Below are positions 27,128 to 34,266 of a DNA stretch of 64,000 nt, in pieces. Within the stretch, counting starts at the first letter, position 1. Each line of letters opens with the position of its first letter. The position numbers and the translations under genes are program-made. The stretch comes from Bacteroidales bacterium. Lineage in GTDB: Bacteria > Bacteroidota > Bacteroidia > Bacteroidales > UBA932. The stretch lies in contig JAFZOK010000024.1 of the NCBI GenBank assembly GCA_017550655.1, forward strand, positions 186,001 to 250,000, read 5' to 3'. The notes beneath the pieces were generated by a model. The model was not told the origin of the DNA, searched no databases, and saw only the letters and a program-made list of their open reading frames with translations.

Positions 27128-27493
27128 ATGGAAAAAAGGTTCAGCAAAACGGAAAAATGGGGGCTCAGATTCCTGTTCCTTTTCATCGCAGGATGGATAG
27201 GCCTTGTGATTTTTCTTTCCCTGCAGGGAGACAGCAAGATATCTCTGAGGGCAAACGATCTCAGGCGTATCCTCAACAGCGAGATTTATTCATCTAAAGA
27301 GAATATCCATCTTCCTGAATATGTGGATAAGGTGAGGATCGAGTCTCTGGATTCCATTTCTGCTGACGGCTACATGCACTATCAGTTTTCCTTCCGCGTA
27401 AAAAGCAAGGAAAAGGGGAAAAGCTGGCATACCGGTACAGTCGCCGAGAAAGATCTTGTTTACAAGGATTTGACCTACACTCTCTCCGAGTGA
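27128..27493 (+). CDS. Small single-span membrane protein, unknown
   Basis: A 121-residue protein with one N-terminal hydrophobic helix (about 13-33, LRFLFLFIAGWIGLVIFL) and a soluble, probably extracytoplasmic domain. That domain has beta-rich segments (KVRIESLDSIS, YMHYQFSFRVKSKEK). No domain recognised. It is separated by 5 bases from the zinc-ribbon gene and probably ends that operon. It meets the convergent gene at 27494 with no gap. Confidence 0.6.
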   Translation: MEKRFSKTEKWGLRFLFLFIAGWIGLVIFLSLQGDSKISLRANDLRRILNSEIYSSKENIHLPEYVDKVRIESLDSISADGYMHYQFSFRVKSKEKGKSWHTGTVAEKDLVYKDLTYTLSE

Positions 27494-27913
27494 TCAGCCC
27501 TTTTTGGGAAGCTTTCCGTTCTTCTTGTCTTTGCGAAGAATCTTCATGAATTCCTCAGCGGCGATGGTCTTTCTTATTATGCTTGCCGCCAAGGCGTTGA
27601 GAATGACGCATATTATCGGGAACACCACCGATATCGGGAACTTTTGCAGGCTGAGGCCGCTGTTTTTCTTTATGCTCCACAGGAGCCAGACAATCCATAT
27701 CTGATATGCCAGAAGCACAATGGCATTGTAGATGCAGAGCCTCTGCTGCAGGTTTTTATGGTGAATCAGGAAGAGGTTGACCAGGGAAATAAGGAAAGTA
27801 ATGACGGTCAGCACCAGGAAAGGCGGGTAGGCCCGGTAAATCTCTCCGAAGAACATAATTGCCGTCAGAGCGGCGCTGGCAAGTATCAGTGTCAGGTAAT
27901 TTATCTTTTTCAT
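27494..27913 (-). CDS. Small multi-span membrane protein, unknown
   Basis: A 139-residue protein with four predicted hydrophobic helices: YLTLILASAALTAIMFF, FLVLTVITFLISLVNLFL, IVLLAYQIWIVWLLW and ISVVFPIICVILNALAAS. It ends with a basic tail (KILRKDKKNGKLPKK). There are no family motifs. A strong -7 box sits right against its start codon. The stop codon abuts that of the plus-strand gene at 27493. Confidence 0.6.
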   Translation of the reverse strand: MKKINYLTLILASAALTAIMFFGEIYRAYPPFLVLTVITFLISLVNLFLIHHKNLQQRLCIYNAIVLLAYQIWIVWLLWSIKKNSGLSLQKFPISVVFPIICVILNALAASIIRKTIAAEEFMKILRKDKKNGKLPKKG

Positions 27914-27918
27914 CGCGA

Positions 27919-27926
27919 CAAAATTA
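27919..27926 (-). promoter_or_regulatory. Promoter -7 box for the four-helix membrane protein
   Basis: On the minus strand this reads TAATTTTG, a consensus match ending 6 bases before ATG 27913, implying a leaderless or nearly leaderless mRNA. Confidence 0.45.
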
Positions 27927-27938
27927 AATTATTTTCAC

Positions 27939-27946
27939 TAATTTTG
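27939..27946 (+). promoter_or_regulatory. Promoter -7 box for the nucleoside phosphorylase gene
   Basis: TAATTTTG matches TAnnTTTG, 22 bases before ATG 27969. With the box at 27919-27926 on the other strand it makes a compact divergent promoter. Confidence 0.5.
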
Positions 27947-27968
27947 AGAAAATTATAACTCTAACAAT

Positions 27969-28862
27969 ATGAAAACTTCAAGAACTAAAAAGATTGCGGC
28001 TTCCGAGCTCCTTCTCAATGCCGACGGCTCCATATACCATCTCAATCTCCGTCCTGAAGAACTTGCTGACACAGTGATACTTGTTGGCGATCCCGGGCGC
28101 GTTGCGATGATTGCCAAGTTCATGACGGCCATTGAGTTCACCAAGCAGAGCCGCGAGTTTGTCTCCACCACCGGCCTTTACAAGGGCAAGAGAATCACCG
28201 TACTTTCCACCGGTATCGGAACAGACAACATAGACATCGTGATGAACGAGCTGGACGCTATCGCCAACATTGATTTCAACACCCGCAAGATCAAGGAGCA
28301 GAAGCGCAGCCTTACTCTCGTGAGGATTGGAACCAGCGGAGCCCTTCAGCCTGAGATTCCTCTTGGTTCATACGTACTTAGCCATTATTCAATCGGTTGC
28401 GACGGTCTTGTAAACTGGTATGCCAACCGCGACAGCGTAACCGACAAGGAAATCGAGAACGCTCTCGTCGAGCACATGGGCTGGGACCCTAACCTTCCAA
28501 GGCCTTACATCGTAAGAAACTCCGAGAGGCTCATCAAGGCTTTCCAGAGGAAAACCGTAAAGGGAATGACCATTTCCGCTCCCGGTTTCTTCGGTCCGCA
28601 GGGCCGTGTCCTCCGTCTTGGCCTGGCGATGCCTAAGATGAACGCCAAGTTCGAGAGCTTTGCCGCAAAGGGCTACAAAGTAACCAATTACGAGATGGAG
28701 GGCAGCGCCATCGCAGGTCTTGCAAAGGAGATGGGCCACGAGGCCATCACCGTTTGCTGCATCATTGCAAACCGCTACCGCAAAGAAGCAATCACAGATT
28801 ATCATCCATATATCGAGAAGCTCATCAAGATGGTGCTCGACACCCTGGTGAAGCTGAAATAA
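27969..28862 (+). CDS. Nucleoside phosphorylase (uridine phosphorylase-like)
   Basis: A 297-residue member of the PNP/UDP phosphorylase family. The phosphate-binding start DTVILVGDPGRVAMIAKF, the GTDNIDIVMNELDA region, RIGTSGALQPEIPLGS and the nucleoside-binding NYEMEGSAIAGLAKEMGH (with MEGSA) are present. It would cleave a nucleoside with phosphate to give ribose-1-phosphate and a free base. The best match by motif is uridine phosphorylase, but purine specificity cannot be excluded. It is followed after 21 bases by proline dehydrogenase, probably on the same transcript ending at the 30059 hairpin. Confidence 0.87.
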   Translation: MKTSRTKKIAASELLLNADGSIYHLNLRPEELADTVILVGDPGRVAMIAKFMTAIEFTKQSREFVSTTGLYKGKRITVLSTGIGTDNIDIVMNELDAIANIDFNTRKIKEQKRSLTLVRIGTSGALQPEIPLGSYVLSHYSIGCDGLVNWYANRDSVTDKEIENALVEHMGWDPNLPRPYIVRNSERLIKAFQRKTVKGMTISAPGFFGPQGRVLRLGLAMPKMNAKFESFAAKGYKVTNYEMEGSAIAGLAKEMGHEAITVCCIIANRYRKEAITDYHPYIEKLIKMVLDTLVKLK

Positions 28863-28883
28863 GACAATTTAGACATAACCGTT

Positions 28884-30056
28884 ATGGTAGATTTCAATAA
28901 CCTTGAAATTGCATTCTCCTCCAAAAGCAAAGGCGAGTTGAAGAATGCGCTCCTGCTATTCAATACAATCAAGAATCCGGGTATGGTTAAGTTCCTCAAG
29001 GGAGCTTCCAACCTTGCCCTTAAGATCGGCTTTCCGATTGGATGGGCCGTAAAACCTACTCTCTACAAGCAGTTTGTAGGCGGAGAGACTCTGGAAGACT
29101 GCAAGAAGACAATAGACCATCTCCAGAGCTTCAACGTTAAATCCACCCTGGATTTCTCGGCCGAGGGCAAGCAGACTCCCGAGGGCATCCAGTACACGTT
29201 CGAGGAGACTATGCGCTCCATAGATTTCGCAAAGGGCAATCCTGCTCTTGCATACGCTGTATTCAAGCCAAGTACAATCATCACCGATGAACTTCTGGCC
29301 AAGGCTTCCGAGAAGAGGGAGCCTCTCACCGAGGAGGAAGAAAAGGAATTCAAGGCCTATCAGGAAAGGTTCGCAGCCTTCTGCAAAAGAGCCTATGACA
29401 ATGACGTAAGGCTAATCATCGATGCCGAGGACTATTGCTTCCAGGATGCCATCGACGCCCAGACAGATGAAATGATGAGGCTCTACAACAAGAAGAGGGC
29501 TATCATCTTCGCCACCCTCCAGATGTACCGCCACGACCGCATGCCTTATCTTCAGAAGATATACGAAGATGCTGTCAAGAACAACTACATTGCCGGCATC
29601 AAGTTCGTAAGAGGCGCCTATATGGAAGAGGAGAGGGCCAGGGCTGCCGCTATGGGCTATCCTGATCCTATTTGCAAGGACAAGGCTGCAACCGATGCCA
29701 ACTACAACGCCGGTGTCAAGTACGTTATGGACCGTCTGGACCATTTCGAACTCTTTATGGGAACCCACAACGAGGAGAGCAACCGCCTGCTCGCCAGGCT
29801 GATAGACGAAAAGGGCCTTGCCCACAACGATCCAAGAATCCACTTCGCCCAGCTTCTCGGAATGAGCGACAACATCTCCTTCAACCTTGCCCACGAAGGC
29901 TACAACGTTACCAAGTACGTTCCTTACGCCAAGGTTAAAGACGTTGTTCCATACCTTGTAAGAAGAGCTGAGGAAAACACCTCCGTAGCCGGCCAGACCG
30001 GAAGGGAACTCAACCTCCTCCGCGCTGAGCGCAAGAGAAGGAAGGAAAAGAAATAA
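28884..30056 (+). CDS. Proline dehydrogenase
   Basis: A 390-residue stand-alone FAD-dependent proline dehydrogenase that oxidises proline to pyrroline-5-carboxylate. Barrel motifs are readable: LDFSAEGKQ, YAVFKPSTI, LIIDAEDYCFQDAIDAQTDEMM, FATLQMYRHDRMPYL, KFVRGAYMEEERARA, ELFMGTHNEESNRLL and FAQLLGMSDNISFNLA. The Arg-Arg near the C-terminus (LVRRAEENTSVAGQTGREL) is the usual substrate-carboxylate contact. The partner P5C dehydrogenase is not in the window. A strong bidirectional hairpin follows 2 bases after the stop. Confidence 0.93.
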   Translation: MVDFNNLEIAFSSKSKGELKNALLLFNTIKNPGMVKFLKGASNLALKIGFPIGWAVKPTLYKQFVGGETLEDCKKTIDHLQSFNVKSTLDFSAEGKQTPEGIQYTFEETMRSIDFAKGNPALAYAVFKPSTIITDELLAKASEKREPLTEEEEKEFKAYQERFAAFCKRAYDNDVRLIIDAEDYCFQDAIDAQTDEMMRLYNKKRAIIFATLQMYRHDRMPYLQKIYEDAVKNNYIAGIKFVRGAYMEEERARAAAMGYPDPICKDKAATDANYNAGVKYVMDRLDHFELFMGTHNEESNRLLARLIDEKGLAHNDPRIHFAQLLGMSDNISFNLAHEGYNVTKYVPYAKVKDVVPYLVRRAEENTSVAGQTGRELNLLRAERKRRKEKK

Positions 30057-30058
30057 AT

Positions 30059-30101
30059 AAAGTAGAAAAGGCTCAGCGATCGGCTGGGTCTTTTCTACTT
30101 T
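30059..30101. terminator. Bidirectional intrinsic terminator
   Basis: Outer arms 30059-30070 and 30090-30101 are 12-base perfect inverted repeats, extended inward by about seven more pairs (two of them G-T) around the loop 30078-30082. A-rich and T-rich ends serve both strands. It separates proline dehydrogenase (ending 30056) from the convergent Rpn-like gene (ending 30120). Confidence 0.9.
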
Positions 30102-30119
30102 ATTCGTAACCTCGTGGCT

Positions 30120-31004
30120 TTATAGCGAAGCTATTTCTTCTGGCTTGAGTCCAGTGCATTGAGAAATAGTCTCAAGAGGGATGCCATGCTCAAGCATTTT
30201 GGCGGCAATTCGTCTGCTAGAGGCTTCTCTTTCTTCTGCCCGGCCCTCTTCGAGTCCTTCCTGGCGATACTCTTTCAAGGTTTCTTCATACTCAAACTCG
30301 TTCATGACAGCTTTCTTGTAATTGTGTTTGTCGTTGTTCTTATAGCTATGGAGATCAGCGGCATCAAACATTTTCACAAGCATATCGTCATCCATCACAG
30401 AAGGCCGCTCATCGTAAGAAGCCATCGTCTTCATAGCCACTGCAAACTTGCTCAGAAATGATGAATTTTGTTTCAGATCCTCCAGTTTATTTGCAAATTT
30501 AGGAAGTTCAATAAAGATATGCAATATCTTGTCGTTTAGAACCATGGTTTTCTCTGAATCCATATCACACATGGCAAGACGGACTGGTGCCCTCTTGACC
30601 TTTGGAAAAATCTTCTCTCCGGTGATAGCAATCAAGTAGGTTTTCTGAACATGGTATTCCGTGCCTTTGGTATAGGTGTAATTCTCAAGAATAGAAGCAG
30701 ATGTATATACCAAAGCCCGGTCTACAAAAGTTGTCTTGGCATAGTTCTGCATTTCAACTATTACTCTAGAGCCATCTGTGCATTTGCAATACACGTCAAA
30801 ACTCATCCTGCGGACACTTCCTACAGGAACGAGGACGTCCCTGTCCAGATACTCCAGGTCTTCTATAACCCGGTCATCGATGATTTTGTTTAACAGGCCG
30901 ATAAGCAGCCCTTTGTTGATTTCGGAGCCGAAGAGTCTCTTGAAGCCCCAATCGGAGGTCGGAATAATGTACCGTTGCCTCTCGTTGTAGATTTGTGACA
31001 CCAT
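30120..31004 (-). CDS. Rpn-family PD-(D/E)XK nuclease / putative transposase-like protein
   Basis: A 294-residue protein. The N-terminus (PTSDWGFKRLFGSEINKGLL) and the nuclease core FDVYCKCTDGSRVIVEMQ (Asp then ExQ) are hallmarks of the Rpn/PDDEXK_2 family. The family includes recombination-promoting nucleases, long misnamed transposases. The middle region carries SEKTMVLNDKILHIFIELPKF, and the C-terminal EYRQEGLEEGRAEERE helix is typical. The gene is visibly more AT-rich than its neighbours and isolated between a terminator and a structured leader, consistent with a mobile or accessory gene. No insertion-sequence ends were found. Confidence 0.85.
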   Translation of the reverse strand: MVSQIYNERQRYIIPTSDWGFKRLFGSEINKGLLIGLLNKIIDDRVIEDLEYLDRDVLVPVGSVRRMSFDVYCKCTDGSRVIVEMQNYAKTTFVDRALVYTSASILENYTYTKGTEYHVQKTYLIAITGEKIFPKVKRAPVRLAMCDMDSEKTMVLNDKILHIFIELPKFANKLEDLKQNSSFLSKFAVAMKTMASYDERPSVMDDDMLVKMFDAADLHSYKNNDKHNYKKAVMNEFEYEETLKEYRQEGLEEGRAEEREASSRRIAAKMLEHGIPLETISQCTGLKPEEIASL

Positions 31005-31035
31005 AGTAACACAGTGTTAATGAGTTAGACAAATC

Positions 31036-31177
31036 CGGAACGGCAAATAGCCGCCCGGCGATGTTACTATTAGCGCCCTGAATCAGGAATCTCGGCAGAC
31101 CGGCCTAAACGAATCGAGGCCCCCCGTAACTGGGTTACTAAATAACTCCGTTCCGCTTCAGCGATTCCCTCATCGCT
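31036..31177 (-). other. Candidate structured 5' leader RNA of the Rpn-family gene
   Basis: The noncoding stretch between the minus-strand promoter (31183-31190) and the Rpn start (31004) holds nested inverted repeats. A closing stem pairs 31036-31043 with 31148-31155 (8 perfect bases). Inside are hairpins at 31102-31106/31117-31121 and 31126-31130/31134-31138, and a short palindrome at 31077-31087. A further hairpin lies at 31160-31165/31172-31177. An open frame across this area (31070-31252, minus) looks like chance. The structure is read by eye and unfolded computationally. Confidence 0.45.
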
Positions 31178-31179
31178 TG

Positions 31180-31226
31180 ATGCAAAGATAGAATAATTGC
31201 TTTTAATAAGTTTACTATCTTTGCAT
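31180..31226. promoter_or_regulatory. Palindromic divergent promoter between the Rpn gene and a lipoprotein gene
   Basis: Arms 31180-31191 and 31215-31226 are perfect 12-base inverted repeats. Each arm contains TATCTTTG on its outgoing strand (plus 31216-31223, minus 31190-31183). The repeat is therefore two identical -7 boxes back to back. The plus-strand gene starts at 31261 and the minus-strand gene at 31004. Confidence 0.6.
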
Positions 31227-31260
31227 AGACGGAAAACAATAATCCAAAACATATCAAATT

Positions 31261-31824
31261 ATGAAAAAGCATCTGTTATCCCTATCAGCCATCTCCCTTG
31301 CAATTGTTCTGGCAGCAGCCTGCAAGGCAAAACCAGCTGATACTCCGGAGCCGGCAAAACCTGAAACTGCAAATATTACAGCTGAGTATATGACAGCGTT
31401 CCTGGTTGCCGACAATGACACTGCCCCGGCATATCTCGATTCTATGGGCATCGAGAAGCTGAATTATTTCTTTGAGGAAGGAGGCCCTGGTGCCCAGTGC
31501 GACAATGAGCAATCCTATTACGGAAGGGGAGCTAAGGTTGAGCTCAACGATAATGGCGGTACCACCAAGATTACTCCTGAAGATGAGCACGCAGTAGTTA
31601 TCCACGTTGGTGGAGAAGGCACTGTCAACGGCTACATTGCATTCCGCAGCGAAGAAGATTACAACAACTTTGTCAGCAAAATCCCTCAGATAGATGAAGA
31701 AACCCAGGTAGAGCCTTGGCTGGAGGTAACTCCTCAGAGCAACGGTGACGCTTGTGAGTGGCTGTGGATGTCCGGCTATGAGAAAGGCAAGTGGTATATT
31801 GCCGAGTTCTTCCTCAGGGAATAA
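31261..31824 (+). CDS. Putative lipoprotein, function unknown
   Basis: A 187-residue protein with a lipoprotein signal peptide (MKKHLLSLSAISLAIVLAAAC; Cys21) and a proline-rich linker (KPADTPEPAKPE). The mature domain is acidic, with ITAEYMTAFLVADNDTAPAYLD, NYFFEEGGPGAQCDNEQS, GYIAFRSEEDYNNFV and WLWMSGYEKGKWYIAEFFL. The repeated aromatic end looks like a small beta-sheet domain. No family recognised. It is monocistronic, driven by the palindromic promoter, with tRNA-Gly on the opposite strand 20 bases downstream. Confidence 0.65.
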   Translation: MKKHLLSLSAISLAIVLAAACKAKPADTPEPAKPETANITAEYMTAFLVADNDTAPAYLDSMGIEKLNYFFEEGGPGAQCDNEQSYYGRGAKVELNDNGGTTKITPEDEHAVVIHVGGEGTVNGYIAFRSEEDYNNFVSKIPQIDEETQVEPWLEVTPQSNGDACEWLWMSGYEKGKWYIAEFFLRE

Positions 31825-31844
31825 CCCGCCGAAAGTTTAGATAG

Positions 31845-31917
31845 AGCGGAAAACGGGATTCGAACCCGCGGCCCTCAGCTTGGGAAGCTGATGCTCTGCC
31901 AACTGAGCTATTTCCGC
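31845..31917 (-). tRNA. tRNA-Gly (anticodon CCC)
   Basis: 73 bases on the minus strand fold as a full cloverleaf. The acceptor stem is GCGGAAA with TTTCCGC (7 pairs), the D stem GCTC/GAGC, the anticodon stem TCAGC/GCTGA with loop TTCCCAA (anticodon CCC), and the T stem GCGGG/CCCGT (last pair G-T) with loop TTCGAAT. The discriminator base is T. The 3' CCA is not encoded, as is usual in Bacteroidota. It decodes GGG glycine codons. Confidence 0.96.
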
Positions 31918-31965
31918 TTGTTGTTGGTTTTGGGAATGCAAATTTAAGAAAATTTTTCTTTTCGG

Positions 31966-33156
31966 ATGAGACTGAGCTGGTTTATCGCGCACAGGATCGG
32001 GAGAAGAGGAGAGCGTGGGCTTTCCTCTCTTGGCAATGTCATTGCCGTGCTATCTGTTGCGGTAAGCATTATGGTCATTATCATCGCGATATCGGTTTCC
32101 AGAGGCTTTAGAAGCCAGATGCTGGACAAGATGGCAGCGTTTGCGGGGGATGTGAATGTTTCCGTGATGCTGCCGTCCGGAGGGTCCGATTATATCAATG
32201 CCGATGAGTATTCTTTGGCCCCGCTTTCGTCTCGGGATGAAATACTGGCACTGCCGTATGTGAAGGATGTTGTGGGAGTAAGCTATCGCCCGGGAATGAT
32301 AAAGACGGAAGAAGATATCCAGGGAGTGATGCTAAAGGGAGTGGATTCGCTGGTTTCGGAGGATGGGTGTTATGTATCAGGGAAGCTTGGGGATTTTCTG
32401 GGCTTTAAGATCGGCGACAAGGCAACATTCTATTTTGTGGGGCAGAATGTTAAGGTGCGCAGGCTCAAGATCCTGGGCTTCTTTTCATCTTCCCTGGAGA
32501 ATCTGGACAAGTTCTATGTGATTTGTTCCAAGAAACTTGTGAATACATTGAACGGATGGGAGGAAGACCGGGCAAGCGCCTATCAGATAATGTTTACGGA
32601 CCATAGCGACAGGGAGTATATGAGCCGCAAGATCCAGATAGGAGATCTTGTGTACAGGAATATGGAGGGAGAGAACTTTCCAAGAGTGTCCGGATCTTAT
32701 GACGATATGGGAAATCTGGTGGACTGGCTGAGGCTACTGGATATGAACGTGCTGATTATCCTGATTCTGATGATTGCCGTTTCTGCGTTCAACATGATTT
32801 CCTGCGTGCTGATAATCCTGTTTGAGAACATATCGTCGATAGGGGTGCTGAAGTCTCTTGGAATGAAGAATTCCGGAATCAAGAAGGTCTTTCTGGCAAA
32901 GAGCGCGAGGATAGTGCTGTTGGGGCTTTTGATAGGGAATGTGCTTGCAATTGCCTTCTGCCTTTTGCAGCAGCATTTCAAGTTTATAAAGCTTAACCCG
33001 GAGAATTATTTCATAAGTTACGTGCCGATAGATATCTCCTGGTGGAGCATTGTAGCCGCTGATGTGCTGTGCTTTGTTGCGATTATGGCGATACTTCTGA
33101 TTCCTTGCCATTTCATTAGCAGGATTCAGCCGTCCAAGACAATTCGGGTGAGGTAA
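31966..33156 (+). CDS. LolC/LolE-type lipoprotein-releasing ABC permease (FtsX/MacB fold)
   Basis: A 396-residue inner-membrane permease with four transmembrane segments: one at about 24-46, a large extracytoplasmic domain (about 50-255), and three near 262-285, 315-340 and 363-385. The N-terminus SWFIAHRIGRR and the first-helix motif NVIAVLSVAVSIMVIIIAISVSRGF match the LolC/E family. These permeases extract lipoproteins from the inner membrane for LolA together with ATPase LolD. No LolD is nearby. The LolA-like proteins in loci A and B belong to the lipid pathway and need not be its partners. Confidence 0.85.
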   Translation: MRLSWFIAHRIGRRGERGLSSLGNVIAVLSVAVSIMVIIIAISVSRGFRSQMLDKMAAFAGDVNVSVMLPSGGSDYINADEYSLAPLSSRDEILALPYVKDVVGVSYRPGMIKTEEDIQGVMLKGVDSLVSEDGCYVSGKLGDFLGFKIGDKATFYFVGQNVKVRRLKILGFFSSSLENLDKFYVICSKKLVNTLNGWEEDRASAYQIMFTDHSDREYMSRKIQIGDLVYRNMEGENFPRVSGSYDDMGNLVDWLRLLDMNVLIILILMIAVSAFNMISCVLIILFENISSIGVLKSLGMKNSGIKKVFLAKSARIVLLGLLIGNVLAIAFCLLQQHFKFIKLNPENYFISYVPIDISWWSIVAADVLCFVAIMAILLIPCHFISRIQPSKTIRVR

Positions 33157-33171
33157 TTCTGTAAGGTTGTT

Positions 33172-34266
33172 TTATTCCTCGACAGCGTTCTTGTAGACTT
33201 CGTACTGGCCCATTACCCTTGCAGGGTAGTTCATCGTCTGGGCACCGCCGCGGAATGGCGGAACCTTGACTCCGTTCTTGTCGTAACCGTCTGCCATCAG
33301 AGGAATTACAGAGGCTACATTTTCCCATACGTTAGGGTTGAGGCCTTCAGCTTTTGCAACTTTCTGGCACTGCTGGATCCTGCCTTCTCCGGCATTGTAG
33401 GAGGCCAGCGTGAATAGCAGGGCGTTTTCCTCGTCCATTCCCTGTGAGAGATATTTTTTATGAACCTTGCCAAGAATCTTGCAGCCTGCCCTGATGTTCT
33501 GTTCAGGATCGTAGATGTTCTCCACTCCCATAGCGTCTGCAATGTTCTGAAGCACCTGCATAAGACCAACGGCACCCATACTTGAGACGATTCCGGCGTT
33601 GAAGCCTGATTCCTTGTAGATCAGCGCGCTGAGAAGCCTCCAGTCCCAGCCTATGGTTTCGCTGTATTTCTTTATCAAGGCGTCGTATGGAGAGATACCG
33701 TCCTTTGAAGGAGGGCGGTTCCACACCTCGCCGGATTTTTCTGTCTTGTGGAGTTTGGCGAACAGTTTCTTGTATCCGGGAGTCGGCTTTATGTGGGTAA
33801 TCCAGAAATTAACGTTGTCTATTATGGCGCGGTCGTCATATCTCATCACGCACACATAATCGTTTTCCATCGGCAGGGAGGTAACGAGATAATCCTTGAA
33901 AGCGCCTGGAATAGTGTCAGTTGCGGAATTGAAGATTATGACGTCGGTGAGCTTGTCGGCAAGGTCTTCCCAGTTTCTGAGAGAAGACTTTTCCACGCTG
34001 GTTTCCACCTTGCATCGCTGATTGATGGAGAACTGGCGGATAAGGTCGTAGGCAAACTTTAGGGCAGGGGTTCCCGGAGCAATCTTGCTGTCCATAATTA
34101 CGGTGCAGTAAAGGGTATCTCCCATAATTGAGGAAGACGCGCCGTTTTGAGGACTGTCCGGGCGGGTCGGGTGAAAACCGGCAATCAGGAAGATATAGAC
34201 AAGCAGAAGCACTATAGCGACTATGGTGCCCACTCTCATTGCCTTTGTCTTCCAGATCCTTTTCAT
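33172..34266 (-). CDS. Membrane-anchored lytic transglycosylase (MltF-like)
   Basis: A 364-residue protein with an N-terminal membrane anchor (VGTIVAIVLLLVYIFLIAGF), then a solute-binding-like domain (about 40-190) and a C-terminal lysozyme-like SLT domain. The SLT motifs are present: IYKESGFNAGIVSSMGAVGLMQ (catalytic Glu in KESGF), NIRAGCKIL, and LASYNAGEGRIQ. The enzyme cleaves peptidoglycan glycans to 1,6-anhydro products. The sugar-kinase/MurU pair at 38-40 kb could act on recycled amino sugars, but there is no direct link. It ends one base before the start of the porin gene's stop. Confidence 0.9.
   Translation of the reverse strand: MKRIWKTKAMRVGTIVAIVLLLVYIFLIAGFHPTRPDSPQNGASSSIMGDTLYCTVIMDSKIAPGTPALKFAYDLIRQFSINQRCKVETSVEKSSLRNWEDLADKLTDVIIFNSATDTIPGAFKDYLVTSLPMENDYVCVMRYDDRAIIDNVNFWITHIKPTPGYKKLFAKLHKTEKSGEVWNRPPSKDGISPYDALIKKYSETIGWDWRLLSALIYKESGFNAGIVSSMGAVGLMQVLQNIADAMGVENIYDPEQNIRAGCKILGKVHKKYLSQGMDEENALLFTLASYNAGEGRIQQCQKVAKAEGLNPNVWENVASVIPLMADGYDKNGVKVPPFRGGAQTMNYPARVMGQYEVYKNAVEE

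Noticed and set aside
30120..31004. Insertion sequence called from transposase-like annotation
   Set aside because: Rpn-family proteins are nucleases; there are no terminal inverted repeats, target-site duplications or DDE motif.
31070..31252. 60-codon minus-strand frame in the leader of the Rpn gene
   Set aside because: It runs through the palindromic promoter and nested hairpins, so it is better read as a noncoding leader, though a leader peptide cannot be fully excluded.
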